A DNA stretch of 64,000 nucleotides. Source: JALZKA01 sp963717635. GTDB taxonomy: Bacteria; Actinomycetota; Thermoleophilia; Solirubrobacterales; 70-9. The notes below the pieces were generated by a model, which was given only the letters and a program-made list of their open reading frames with translations, was not told the DNA's origin and searched no databases. Shown piece by piece: positions 42,066-48,845 of this stretch; positions within the stretch are counted from its first letter, which is position 1; each line of letters starts with the position of its first letter. The DNA lies in the NCBI GenBank assembly GCA_963717635.1, contig OY970347.1, forward strand, positions 868,001-932,000, given 5' to 3'. The translations under genes and the position numbers were made by a program.

Positions 42066-42080
42066 CTACACTTCCTGAAG
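42066..42080 (+). promoter_or_regulatory. Motif shared with moeZ-cysO, directly before cysM
   Basis: CTACACTTCCTGAAG ends two bases before the cysM ATG at 42083. The TACACT hexamer (42067-42072) is ten bases from the start codon, so cysM would be a leaderless transcript. The same motif lies before the MoeZ-like gene (36092). Confidence 0.5.
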
Positions 42081-42082
42081 CT

Positions 42083-43051
42083 ATGGCTGAGCCCACGCTC
42101 AACCGGCCGTGCGGCGGCCGCTACGGCGATCTGCTCGAAGAGGTCGGTAATACGCCGCTCGTCGAGTTGCCGACCCTCTCTCCGAACCACCCCTGCGTTC
42201 GGATCTTCGCCAAGCTCGAGGGCCGCAACCCGACCGGTTCGGTCAAGGACCGGGTCGCGAAGGCGATGATCGAGGCGGCTGAGGCGGAGGGCGCGATCGC
42301 GCCCGGCCAGACCGTCCTCGAGCCCACCTCGGGAAACACTGGCATCTCGCTGGGGATGATCTGCCGGCGCAAGGGCTATCCGCTCCGCGTCGTCATGCCT
42401 GACAATGTCACCGGGGAGCGCACGCAGCTACTGCGGATGTACGGCGCCGAGATCATCTACTCCGAGGGCGCCAAGGGCTCGAACGGAGCGGTCGAGCTGG
42501 CTCTGGAGATGGCCGAGGCCGACCCATCCGTTTACATGCCCTACCAGTACGGAAACCCGGCCAACCCGGGCGCCCACTACCACGGCACCGCGGTCGAGAT
42601 CCTCGACGAGCTGGACGACGTCGCCGCATTCGTCGGCGGGCTCGGCACCGGTGGCACGCTGATGGGCGTTGGCCGGCGGCTGAAGGAGAACGACCCGGAG
42701 ACGAAGATCGTCGCAGCCGAGCCGATGCAGGGCGAGCTGGTCCAGGGCCTGCGCTCCCTCGACGACGGGTTCATCCCGCCGATCATCGACCTCTCGCTCC
42801 TCGACCGGAAGATCATGGTCTCGAATCGCGACGCCATCGTCTGGACCCAGCGCCTGCTCCGCGAGGAGGGCCTGTTCGCCGGCGTCTCGGCCGGCGCGGT
42901 CGCCTCCGTGGGCGTGCGGATCGCGGGCGAGCTGGAGGAGGGCAACGTCGTCTTCCTCGTCCCCGACGACGGCTGGAAGTACCTGTCGTCGGGCGTTTAC
43001 ACCAAGCCCGTGGAAGAGCTCGAGGGCCTCGACTCCACGGTCTGGTGGTAG
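42083..43051 (+). CDS. cysM: CysO-dependent cysteine synthase CysM (O-phosphoserine type)
   Basis: 322 residues from ATG 42083. PLP enzyme. Lys55 in NPTGSVKDR forms the Schiff base; SGNTGISLG at 83-91 and the GLGTGGT loop bind substrate and phosphate. Similarity to mycobacterial CysM is high along the whole length, including VGNTPLVELPTLSPN, YQYGNPANPGAHYHGT, the region LRSLDDGFIPPIID and the C-terminal PDDGWKYLSSGVYTKP. That enzyme uses O-phosphoserine and CysO thiocarboxylate in place of sulfide. It overlaps the next gene by 7 bp. Confidence 0.92.
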   Translation: MAEPTLNRPCGGRYGDLLEEVGNTPLVELPTLSPNHPCVRIFAKLEGRNPTGSVKDRVAKAMIEAAEAEGAIAPGQTVLEPTSGNTGISLGMICRRKGYPLRVVMPDNVTGERTQLLRMYGAEIIYSEGAKGSNGAVELALEMAEADPSVYMPYQYGNPANPGAHYHGTAVEILDELDDVAAFVGGLGTGGTLMGVGRRLKENDPETKIVAAEPMQGELVQGLRSLDDGFIPPIIDLSLLDRKIMVSNRDAIVWTQRLLREEGLFAGVSAGAVASVGVRIAGELEEGNVVFLVPDDGWKYLSSGVYTKPVEELEGLDSTVWW

Positions 43052-43854
43052 CGCTCGACGCCGAGGCCTTCGCGCGCGCCGGCGCCCGGGTCCGCGAGCT
43101 GGCTCGCACGTACACGCCGCCTGACTTCGCCCAAGTCCCGGATCCCGATAGCGCCGTGTTCCTGTGCGCGGTCGATCACAAGACCGGCTATCAGCATCCG
43201 CACCAGGTGGACGGCGAGGGGCCGTACGCGGGCAGTGAGCTGATGTGGACGGTCGCGCTGCGCTCCGCGCGTCGCGAGCCCGGGCTGCTCACCGCTGCCC
43301 GCCTGCGCCAGGCGAGCGCCGATGACGTGGCCCGGTGGTTCAAAATCGCCGGCGAGACCGTTGCCGACCCACAACGCCGCGCGGCGCTTTGGCGCGACCT
43401 AGCCGATGGTCTCGAGCGCGACCACGGCGGGTCTGCCGCCCGCCTGCTTGCCGCCAGCGGAGGCCGGCTGGCCGGCGATCTCGGGCTCTTGGCGCTCCTG
43501 AGCCCGTTTCGCGCGTACTCGGATCCGCTGGCCAAGAAGGCCTTCCTGTTCGCGAAGATCGCCGAGCGTCGCGGCTGGCTCGAGGTTGGCGATCCCGAGT
43601 CGTGGGAGGTCTCGGCCGACAACGTCCTGATGCGGCTGGCGCTCCGGTCCGGCCTGGTCGCTCCGGGATCGCTCGACGAGGTGCGGCCCGCGACCCACGC
43701 TGCGCTGAAGGAATTGGCTCGAAGCGCCGGTCTCAGCCCTCCCGTGCTGGACGACCTCCTCTGGGAGCTCGGGCGCGACGATCCCGATCTGCTGGGCCAC
43801 GAGGGTGGAGACCTGCGCGAGCCTCCCCGCGAGCTCGATTCGGCCTGGTACTAG
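43045..43854 (+). CDS. Unknown protein downstream of cysM, 269 residues
   Basis: Starts at GTG 43045, overlapping cysM by 7 bp, so cotranscribed. Helical protein with a distinct pair of motifs: AVDHKTGYQHP near residue 42, and SDPLAKKAFLFAKIAERRGW followed by SADNVLMRLALRSGLV at about 160-205. The last pair resembles helix-hairpin-helix DNA glycosylase-like families (AGOG or relatives) in general feel, but no catalytic Lys/Asp signature is clear, and I do not recognise the family with confidence. Convergent with the small membrane gene at 43859. Confidence 0.6.
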   Translation: MVALDAEAFARAGARVRELARTYTPPDFAQVPDPDSAVFLCAVDHKTGYQHPHQVDGEGPYAGSELMWTVALRSARREPGLLTAARLRQASADDVARWFKIAGETVADPQRRAALWRDLADGLERDHGGSAARLLAASGGRLAGDLGLLALLSPFRAYSDPLAKKAFLFAKIAERRGWLEVGDPESWEVSADNVLMRLALRSGLVAPGSLDEVRPATHAALKELARSAGLSPPVLDDLLWELGRDDPDLLGHEGGDLREPPRELDSAWY

Positions 43855-43858
43855 GCGA

Positions 43859-44275
43859 CTAGGTGAGCCAGGCCCCGGGGCTTTCCGCCAGGACGAAGAA
43901 CCAGAATGCCATCACGATCAGCGCGAGCAGGAGCGAACCGACCAGCAACGGCTCAAGCGGTCCGCGGACCCAACGCGGTGCGTCCTCCTCGTCCTCGGGA
44001 TCGCGCTCGACCGCTGCCGCTCCGATCGTGACTCGCATGTAGAGCCGGTTGAGCCAGAACAGGAACCTCGCCAAGGCGATGATCGCGACCGGGACGCCGA
44101 GGACCGCAAGCATGAAGTGCTGCGCCTGCGTCTCCGTGACCTTGCCGGCCACCCAGAGCCAGGCGGCCGGGACCCCGACCCAGAGCAGCAGCGAGCCCAC
44201 GCCCATCAGCAACAGCAGGAACGCGGCGGCCGCCCGGTCGATCGCCGTCATGCCCTCTGCTCGCCCGCCACTCAT
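43859..44275 (-). CDS. Integral membrane protein, 138 residues
   Basis: Four hydrophobic segments (about 15-35, 38-50, 55-75, 110-132). Start MSGGRAEGMTAIDRAAAAF at 44275 overlaps the MlaE stop by 4 bp (ATGA). Loop between helices 3 and 4 is acidic (AAVERDPEDEEDAPRW). No recognised domain. Tightly coupled to MlaE and the GntR-type regulator, so it likely belongs to the same membrane system. Confidence 0.7.
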   Translation of the reverse strand: MSGGRAEGMTAIDRAAAAFLLLLMGVGSLLLWVGVPAAWLWVAGKVTETQAQHFMLAVLGVPVAIIALARFLFWLNRLYMRVTIGAAAVERDPEDEEDAPRWVRGPLEPLLVGSLLLALIVMAFWFFVLAESPGAWLT

Positions 44276-45099
44276 TTGATCACGGAAATCTCTGGATGGG
44301 TCGCGAGCAACGTTTGTGTGAAGACGTAGTTGAAGAAGAAGACGCCGAGCAGGGCGACGACCACCCCGACGTTCACCGCTCGGCCCACGCCCTCGGCCCC
44401 GCCGGAAGCGTTCATCCCGTAATACGAGCAGACGATCGCAACGATTGCCCCGAACATCGTGCACTTGAGCAGCGAGCCCCAGAGATCGGTGATCGATGCG
44501 TTGGTGAACAGGGTCGCGAAGAAGCCGCCGAGCGACTGGCCGTACATGATCTCGGCGATGATCCCGCCGGAGATCCCGAACAGGATGGCGTAGACGTCAA
44601 GCAGCCCGGTGATCAGGATCAGCGCCAGGAAGCGCGGCACGACGACGTTCTTGATCGGGTCCACTCCCAGCACCTGGAGGGCGTCAAGCTCCTCGCGGAT
44701 CTTGCGGGCGCCGAGGTCGGCGGTGATTGCGGTGCCGGCGACGCCGGCGACGATGATCGCGCTGACGAACGGCGCGAACTCGCGGACCGACGCCAGGATG
44801 AAGAAGCCGCCAAGGCGGTCGAGCGCGCCGAACAGGGAGAGGAAGTTCGCCGCCTGCAGGCCGGGCGCTCCGAAGCTGACCGCGACCATCGACACGGCCA
44901 TCGGGAACCAGCAGAGCTGCAGCGCGTAGATGAACTGCGAGAGAAACTCGCCGCCGTACGGATACGGCGGCCTGACCGCAGCGACCATGGTTTTGCCGGT
45001 CAGGATCAGCATGTTCCCGACCTGCTCGAAGAAGTTCTTCGCGGGCAGGAACGCCCGGTCGGCGACGGCGGCTAGGGGCATCGCGGACGAGGCCCTCAC
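44272..45099 (-). CDS. MlaE/YrbE-type ABC permease
   Basis: 275 residues from GTG 45099, coupled by GTGA to the GntR gene (ATG 45081 also possible). MlaE fold: LQLCWFPMAVSMVAVSFGAPGLQ, five membrane helices and the coupling EFAPFVSAIIVAGVAGTAITADLGARKIREELDALQVLGVDPIKNVVVPRFLAL segment. In actinobacteria YrbE proteins pair with Mce proteins and an MceG/MlaF ATPase to move lipids. None of these partners is in the window, so this copy is an orphan. The C-terminus ends HPEISVIK. Confidence 0.9.
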   Translation of the reverse strand: MRASSAMPLAAVADRAFLPAKNFFEQVGNMLILTGKTMVAAVRPPYPYGGEFLSQFIYALQLCWFPMAVSMVAVSFGAPGLQAANFLSLFGALDRLGGFFILASVREFAPFVSAIIVAGVAGTAITADLGARKIREELDALQVLGVDPIKNVVVPRFLALILITGLLDVYAILFGISGGIIAEIMYGQSLGGFFATLFTNASITDLWGSLLKCTMFGAIVAIVCSYYGMNASGGAEGVGRAVNVGVVVALLGVFFFNYVFTQTLLATHPEISVIK

Positions 45100-45782
45100 G
45101 CGCGCCGCTCGCGCGCCCGCGCCTCGCGCCTACCCTTGCGCTCGGCTCCCCGGCGAGCATCGCGGAGGAGCTCGATCATCTCGTCGCGTGTCGCGGACAG
45201 CTCCGAGAAGCTCGCCACGTGACCCTTGGGGCGCAGCAGCGGATGCCGCTCGCGGTCCGAGCGCGCCTCCGGATACGCGGCGAGCTCCGCTTCGAGCCGA
45301 GCGATCTGGCGTCGCAGCTCGCGGCGGGCCGCGGCCTCGTCGGCCTCGCTGCCGACGTCCGGGGCTTCACCGCGGCCGGGTGACAGGGCGTCGTCGCCGG
45401 CCCACGCGGCCCCGTAGATGGCCCGGGCGACGTCGCTGGGGGCGATGCCGGCGCGGCGGGCGTCCGCGACTGCCTCGGCGGCGATGCGCTCCACATCCGC
45501 GGAGGGCTTGGTGTCCGCGGCGACGAACGTGCCGAGGCCGTGGCGCGAGACGAGGAGGCCTTCGCCTTCGAGCCGGCCGTAGATCGCGCGCGCGGTGTTC
45601 GCGTTCACCTGCGCGAGCCGAGCCAGTTCGCGAACGCTGGGCAGCTGCTCTCCGGGCGCGAGCTTTCCGGTCGCGATCAGCGAGCGCAGCCGCCAGGCGA
45701 CCTGGACCCCGACCGGCAGGTCGCCGTCGCGATCGACGGGCAGCAGGAGGTGCGCGTCCGGGCCCACCCGCGGACCGTACAC
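45096..45782 (-). CDS. GntR-family (YtrA-like) transcriptional regulator
   Basis: 228 residues from GTG 45782. N-terminal winged helix: IPVGVQVAWRLRSLIATGKLAPGEQLPSVRELARLAQVNANTARAIYGRLEGEGLL, then a helical coil-like C-terminal domain (80-215) with Ala-rich helices and a strongly basic tail. YtrA proteins often regulate an adjacent ABC transporter. A CTAGT-GA-ACTAG palindrome sits just upstream. Coupled to MlaE permease and the 138-residue membrane protein. Confidence 0.85.
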   Translation of the reverse strand: MYGPRVGPDAHLLLPVDRDGDLPVGVQVAWRLRSLIATGKLAPGEQLPSVRELARLAQVNANTARAIYGRLEGEGLLVSRHGLGTFVAADTKPSADVERIAAEAVADARRAGIAPSDVARAIYGAAWAGDDALSPGRGEAPDVGSEADEAAARRELRRQIARLEAELAAYPEARSDRERHPLLRPKGHVASFSELSATRDEMIELLRDARRGAERKGRREARARERRA

Positions 45783-45786
45783 AGAC

Positions 45787-45798
45787 CTAGTGAACTAG
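45787..45798. promoter_or_regulatory. Palindrome CTAGT-GA-ACTAG at the GntR promoter
   Basis: Perfect 5 bp arms around GA, ending four bases before the GTG of the GntR gene. TTGACT (gene strand, 45795-45800) overlaps it and may be a -35. The site suits GntR/YtrA autoregulation. A very short leader would make this a repressor roadblock at the start. Confidence 0.6.
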
Positions 45799-45873
45799 TC
45801 AAGTGGCACAGTTCTCCGATACCTCCCGGCAGATCCCGGGTTCACGCTCACGCCGCTCAATACGCTCCCGCGC

Positions 45874-46272
45874 ATGCGAATCGCCCAGTCGCTGATCGAC
45901 GAGATCGTCGCGCACTCGCGCGAAGAGGCCCCGAACGAGTGCTGCGGGCTGGTCTCCGGCAGGAACGGAGCCGCGACAGAGGTCTTTCGCGCCCGCAACG
46001 AGATCGCGAGCCCGCTCGCGTACAACGTCCATCCTCAGGACCTGCTGCGGATCACCGAGCAGATCGATGCGCGCGGAGAGGAGTTGGCCGCGATCTACCA
46101 CTCGCACACCAAGAGTCCGCCTGAGCCCTCGCAGACGGACATCAACCTGGCCGCGAACTGGCCCGATCCGGTCTACCTGATCTGCTCGATCGCGGACCCG
46201 GACGTGCCCGAGGTTCGGGGCTGGCACCTGCGCGACGGGGCCGTCGCGGAGGTCGAGCTGGATCTGGGCTAG
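45874..46272 (+). CDS. mec: JAMM-family metalloprotease, CysO-cysteine peptidase (Mec+)
   Basis: 132 residues, MPN+/M67 fold. JAMM residues: Glu22 in NECCGLV, His76 and His78 in YHSHTKSPPEPSQTD, Ser86 and Asp89. In Mycobacterium the Mec+ protein cleaves cysteine from the CysO-Cys adduct. The gene lies 2.8 kb from cysM and 8.5 kb from cysO, divergent from the GntR gene. Could also be the peptidase that removes the terminal Arg of CysO seen here. The chemistry is inferred from the family. Confidence 0.88.
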   Translation: MRIAQSLIDEIVAHSREEAPNECCGLVSGRNGAATEVFRARNEIASPLAYNVHPQDLLRITEQIDARGEELAAIYHSHTKSPPEPSQTDINLAANWPDPVYLICSIADPDVPEVRGWHLRDGAVAEVELDLG

Positions 46273-46279
46273 ACCCGCC

Positions 46280-47062
46280 TCACCAGTGCAGCTCTTCGAG
46301 CCCGCCCGGGCTGCCGCCGGCGCGGGTCACGTCCTCGCGCAGGTAACGGCGCCACTCGCGTTCGACCTGATGGGCCTCCTGGCCGAAGGCGATCTCGATC
46401 GCCCGCTCGGCGCCGTCGCGGCGAATCCGCGAGACCAAGAGCGCGCAGGCATCGGGCCCGCGATGGCGCTCGAGCATGTCGAAGATCGTCCCACCGAGAG
46501 TGATCGCGTCGCGGGCCGTCGGGGGGAAGTCGGGCTGTTTCGCGTGTCGCATCCGCATCTGGACGGCGCCGCGGAAGAGGGGGATCTGGCCGGCGAAATA
46601 CTGCGAGCCGCCCTCGACCAGCCAGCCCCAGCGTAGGTATCGCGAGAACCGGCGCAGGCCCCAAGGGGGCGGCAGGCTGGGATTGTTGGCCCCGATCACG
46701 ATCTGCGCGTAGAGCCGCTCGGCCGTGCCGCGCAGAGCGGCCAGCGAGTCCTCGCCGGCCGCGCGGCGGTCGAGGTAGTCGTCGTTGAGCACGTGCAGCT
46801 CGCTTGCCATCGCCCACCCGGCGAGGTAGCGGCGCCCGGCCGCGGCGGCGGCGACCCGGGCTGCGGGCAGGAACGGATGGGCAGCGGCCAGCCAGGCCGG
46901 GGTGGGGTGGATGACCACCGTGATGTCGCCCGGGGCGCGATCGAACCGGTCCTCGAGCCTCAGCCGCAGGTCCTCGAGCGCGTCCAGCGTCCGCTGCGCC
47001 GAGTCCTCATCGGCCTCCTCATGGCGCGCCGTGAAGCTGAGCGATTCGGTTTCGACCCACAT
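46280..47062 (-). CDS. Degenerate gluzincin (peptidase MA-like) protein
   Basis: 260 residues. Begins with an alpha/beta strand domain (TESLSFTARHEEADEDSAQRTLDAL), then helical WLVEGGSQYFAG and PLFRGAVQMRM, fold-wise like the M1/peptidase MA group. Where HExxH is expected the sequence is AERLYAQIV, so zinc binding and peptidase action are lost. Proteins like it in actinobacteria may be scaffold or substrate-binding variants. Head-on to mec, 7 bp between the stops. Upstream lies a copy of the hairpin repeat. Confidence 0.7.
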   Translation of the reverse strand: MWVETESLSFTARHEEADEDSAQRTLDALEDLRLRLEDRFDRAPGDITVVIHPTPAWLAAAHPFLPAARVAAAAAGRRYLAGWAMASELHVLNDDYLDRRAAGEDSLAALRGTAERLYAQIVIGANNPSLPPPWGLRRFSRYLRWGWLVEGGSQYFAGQIPLFRGAVQMRMRHAKQPDFPPTARDAITLGGTIFDMLERHRGPDACALLVSRIRRDGAERAIEIAFGQEAHQVEREWRRYLREDVTRAGGSPGGLEELHW

Positions 47063-47083
47063 GGGTCAAGCGTATTGGTGCGG

Positions 47084-47122
47084 TGAGCGGCGCAAGCCGC
47101 GAATCAAGCATGTGCCGGTGGT
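47084..47122 (+). repeat. Dispersed hairpin repeat, subtype A, copy 2
   Basis: Plus-strand reading TGAGCGGC, loop GCAA, GCCGCGAATCAAGC, then GTGCCGGTGGT. 38 of 39 bases equal the copy at 6132-6170. It reaches into the last codons of the DUF1152 gene, whose stop is inside the repeat, and lies before the start of the degenerate peptidase gene (22 bases). Confidence 0.75.
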
Positions 47123-48066
47123 GGTGTTTGATCCGCCGCACGGCGGAGCTCGTAACCCAGCTCGGTGCCCACCCCGAGCGCTTCCAGCGCGGCATGCGCC
47201 GCCGCGATCGAGGGCTTCCCCGCGACGGCGCGCGCCAGTGGCAGTTGTCCGAACGCAGCGTCGAGGTCGAACAGGAAGCAAAGCGCCCCGACCGGCCCGG
47301 CTTCGACCGTGCGACGCCCGCCGCGGATCTCGACCGGGCCGATCGTGCCGCGCGCGCAACGCGCGACGAGCAGGCTCGCCTCGGTCACCGCGACCGCTGC
47401 GGCCGCCTCGATCTCGGCGGCGGCATCGGGAGAGACGCCGACCGTCGCCAGCCAGGCGCCGGCTTGGGCCAGAGCAGCGACGCGGTCCAGCACCTCAGCC
47501 GGGCGCAGCTCGCCGTCGCAGCCGGCCCCCAGTACGCCTAGGAGGCAGGGCAGCTGCTCGCCCGCTTCCACGGCGGCCGCAATCATCACCGCATCGCACA
47601 GCGGGCTTGCCAGGCCCGGCTCGCCGCCCGCCGCGATCGCGTCGCCGCCGATGTCGACGAGCAGGACCAGGTCGCAATCCAGTTCGGCCGCGGCACCGGC
47701 GATCCCGGCTGCTGCGCCCGGAGCGCCGCCGGTGACGTCGATCAGAACCGTGGTTCGATCCAGAAAGCCGGCCAACCGCGACTCGCAGAAATGGGCTCCC
47801 GCCGGCGTGGTCGCGCCGCGCCGGGGATCGACGAGCGCGGCGCCCGGGTCGAGCGGGGTGGCCTCGCGGATGTCGCTCAGCGGCCGGGGGCCGGGGTGAG
47901 GATCAACGGGGAAGCGTTCCCAGGCAACGCCGCCGACAACCCAATCCAGGCCGCGGGACTCGAGTTGCCTGGCCACCGCGAGGCAGCCGACGGCGTCACC
48001 ACCACCACCGATTCCGAGCACCAGGGCCCGGTTCGCGGCGGCGACGCGAGCCTCAAACGATTCCAA
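47104..48066 (-). CDS. DUF1152 family protein
   Basis: 320 residues. Start RALVLGIGGGGDAVGCLAVARQLES is the DUF1152 nucleotide-binding-like fold with a glycine-rich GIGGGGD loop. Middle has LIDVTGGAPG and LVLLVDIGGDAIAAGGEPGLASPLCDA. Members occur in archaea and actinobacteria with unknown activity. The stop codon is within the hairpin repeat copy, so the C-terminal PPPAHA residues are repeat-derived. DUF1802 gene is directly upstream (7 bp), both in one operon. Confidence 0.82.
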   Translation of the reverse strand: MESFEARVAAANRALVLGIGGGGDAVGCLAVARQLESRGLDWVVGGVAWERFPVDPHPGPRPLSDIREATPLDPGAALVDPRRGATTPAGAHFCESRLAGFLDRTTVLIDVTGGAPGAAAGIAGAAAELDCDLVLLVDIGGDAIAAGGEPGLASPLCDAVMIAAAVEAGEQLPCLLGVLGAGCDGELRPAEVLDRVAALAQAGAWLATVGVSPDAAAEIEAAAAVAVTEASLLVARCARGTIGPVEIRGGRRTVEAGPVGALCFLFDLDAAFGQLPLARAVAGKPSIAAAHAALEALGVGTELGYELRRAADQTPPPAHA

Positions 48067-48073
48067 CCTTGGG

Positions 48074-48703
48074 TTAGGCGAGTACGGCCTCGGCCTGGCC
48101 GGCGATCGAGCGGATCGTTTCCGCCGCGCGATCGAACTCCTCGTCGGCCATCACCGGCGTGCCTTCGAAGGGCAGGTCGCGGTCGATTTCGACCCAGGAG
48201 CGGCAGCCGTGATACTCGTCGCGCACCCTGACCGTGACCGGGCGCGGGATGCGGTGCACCCGCAGCAGCAGGACGTGCAGGGGATGGCGGCGCTTCCACT
48301 GGAGGCGCTTCATCGCGTAGTCCTGCGTCCAGACGTGGAACGGGGAGAGCCCGTCGACGATCCGCGGGTCGTCCGTGGTCCAGTGATCTGTCACCTCGGC
48401 CCAGGCTCGGATCCGCACGCGGTCGGGCTGGGCGATGCCGCCGTCCTGCAGCAGCGCGCGGGGAGCCGGCTCCTCGTCGGGCCAGACACCCTCCTCGAGG
48501 GCCCGGCGCAGCTCCGGGTGGTGGGACTCACGCACGAGGTCGTTGCGCTGATGGTCGAAGGTGGGGTAGAGGAAGAACTGCTCGTGCTCGAGCTCGAAGT
48601 GCTTGTCCTCCTCGCGGATGCCGCCCTTGCGCAGCGTGATCAGCTGCTCGCCCTCGGCCAGCGCGCGCACCGTAACGGCCCATTCCTTGAAGGCAATCGG
48701 CAT
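48074..48703 (-). CDS. DUF1802 family protein
   Basis: 209 residues. N-terminus FKEWAVTVRALAEGEQLITLRKGGIREEDKHFELEHEQFFLYPTFDHQ is the DUF1802 signature (KEW, RKGGI, F.L). The C-terminus WVEIDRDLPFEGTPVMADEEF follows. Often near DNA-related or phage defence genes, no function known. ATG 48703 lies 40 bases downstream of a perfect 16 bp palindrome (GTTTCGGGCCCGAAAC), possible operator. Probable operon with DUF1152. Confidence 0.85.
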   Translation of the reverse strand: MPIAFKEWAVTVRALAEGEQLITLRKGGIREEDKHFELEHEQFFLYPTFDHQRNDLVRESHHPELRRALEEGVWPDEEPAPRALLQDGGIAQPDRVRIRAWAEVTDHWTTDDPRIVDGLSPFHVWTQDYAMKRLQWKRRHPLHVLLLRVHRIPRPVTVRVRDEYHGCRSWVEIDRDLPFEGTPVMADEEFDRAAETIRSIAGQAEAVLA

Positions 48704-48742
48704 GTCGATATCTAAGTCGCGGGGGAGTTGTGGGAGTTCGTG

Positions 48743-48758
48743 GTTTCGGGCCCGAAAC
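48743..48758. promoter_or_regulatory. Perfect 16 bp palindrome upstream of DUF1802
   Basis: GTTTCGGGCCCGAAAC, fully self-complementary. It lies 40 bases upstream of the DUF1802 ATG in a 142 bp gap also bounded by the hydantoinase B stop. Probably a dimeric regulator site. The regulator is not evident. Confidence 0.5.
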
Positions 48759-48845
48759 GCGCCGGATGGCGCTGGGACACCGACTAGGACGACGCAGGAT
48801 ACGAAAACCAGGGCGATTTGCCAAGTTTGTGAGAGAAGTTGCGTG

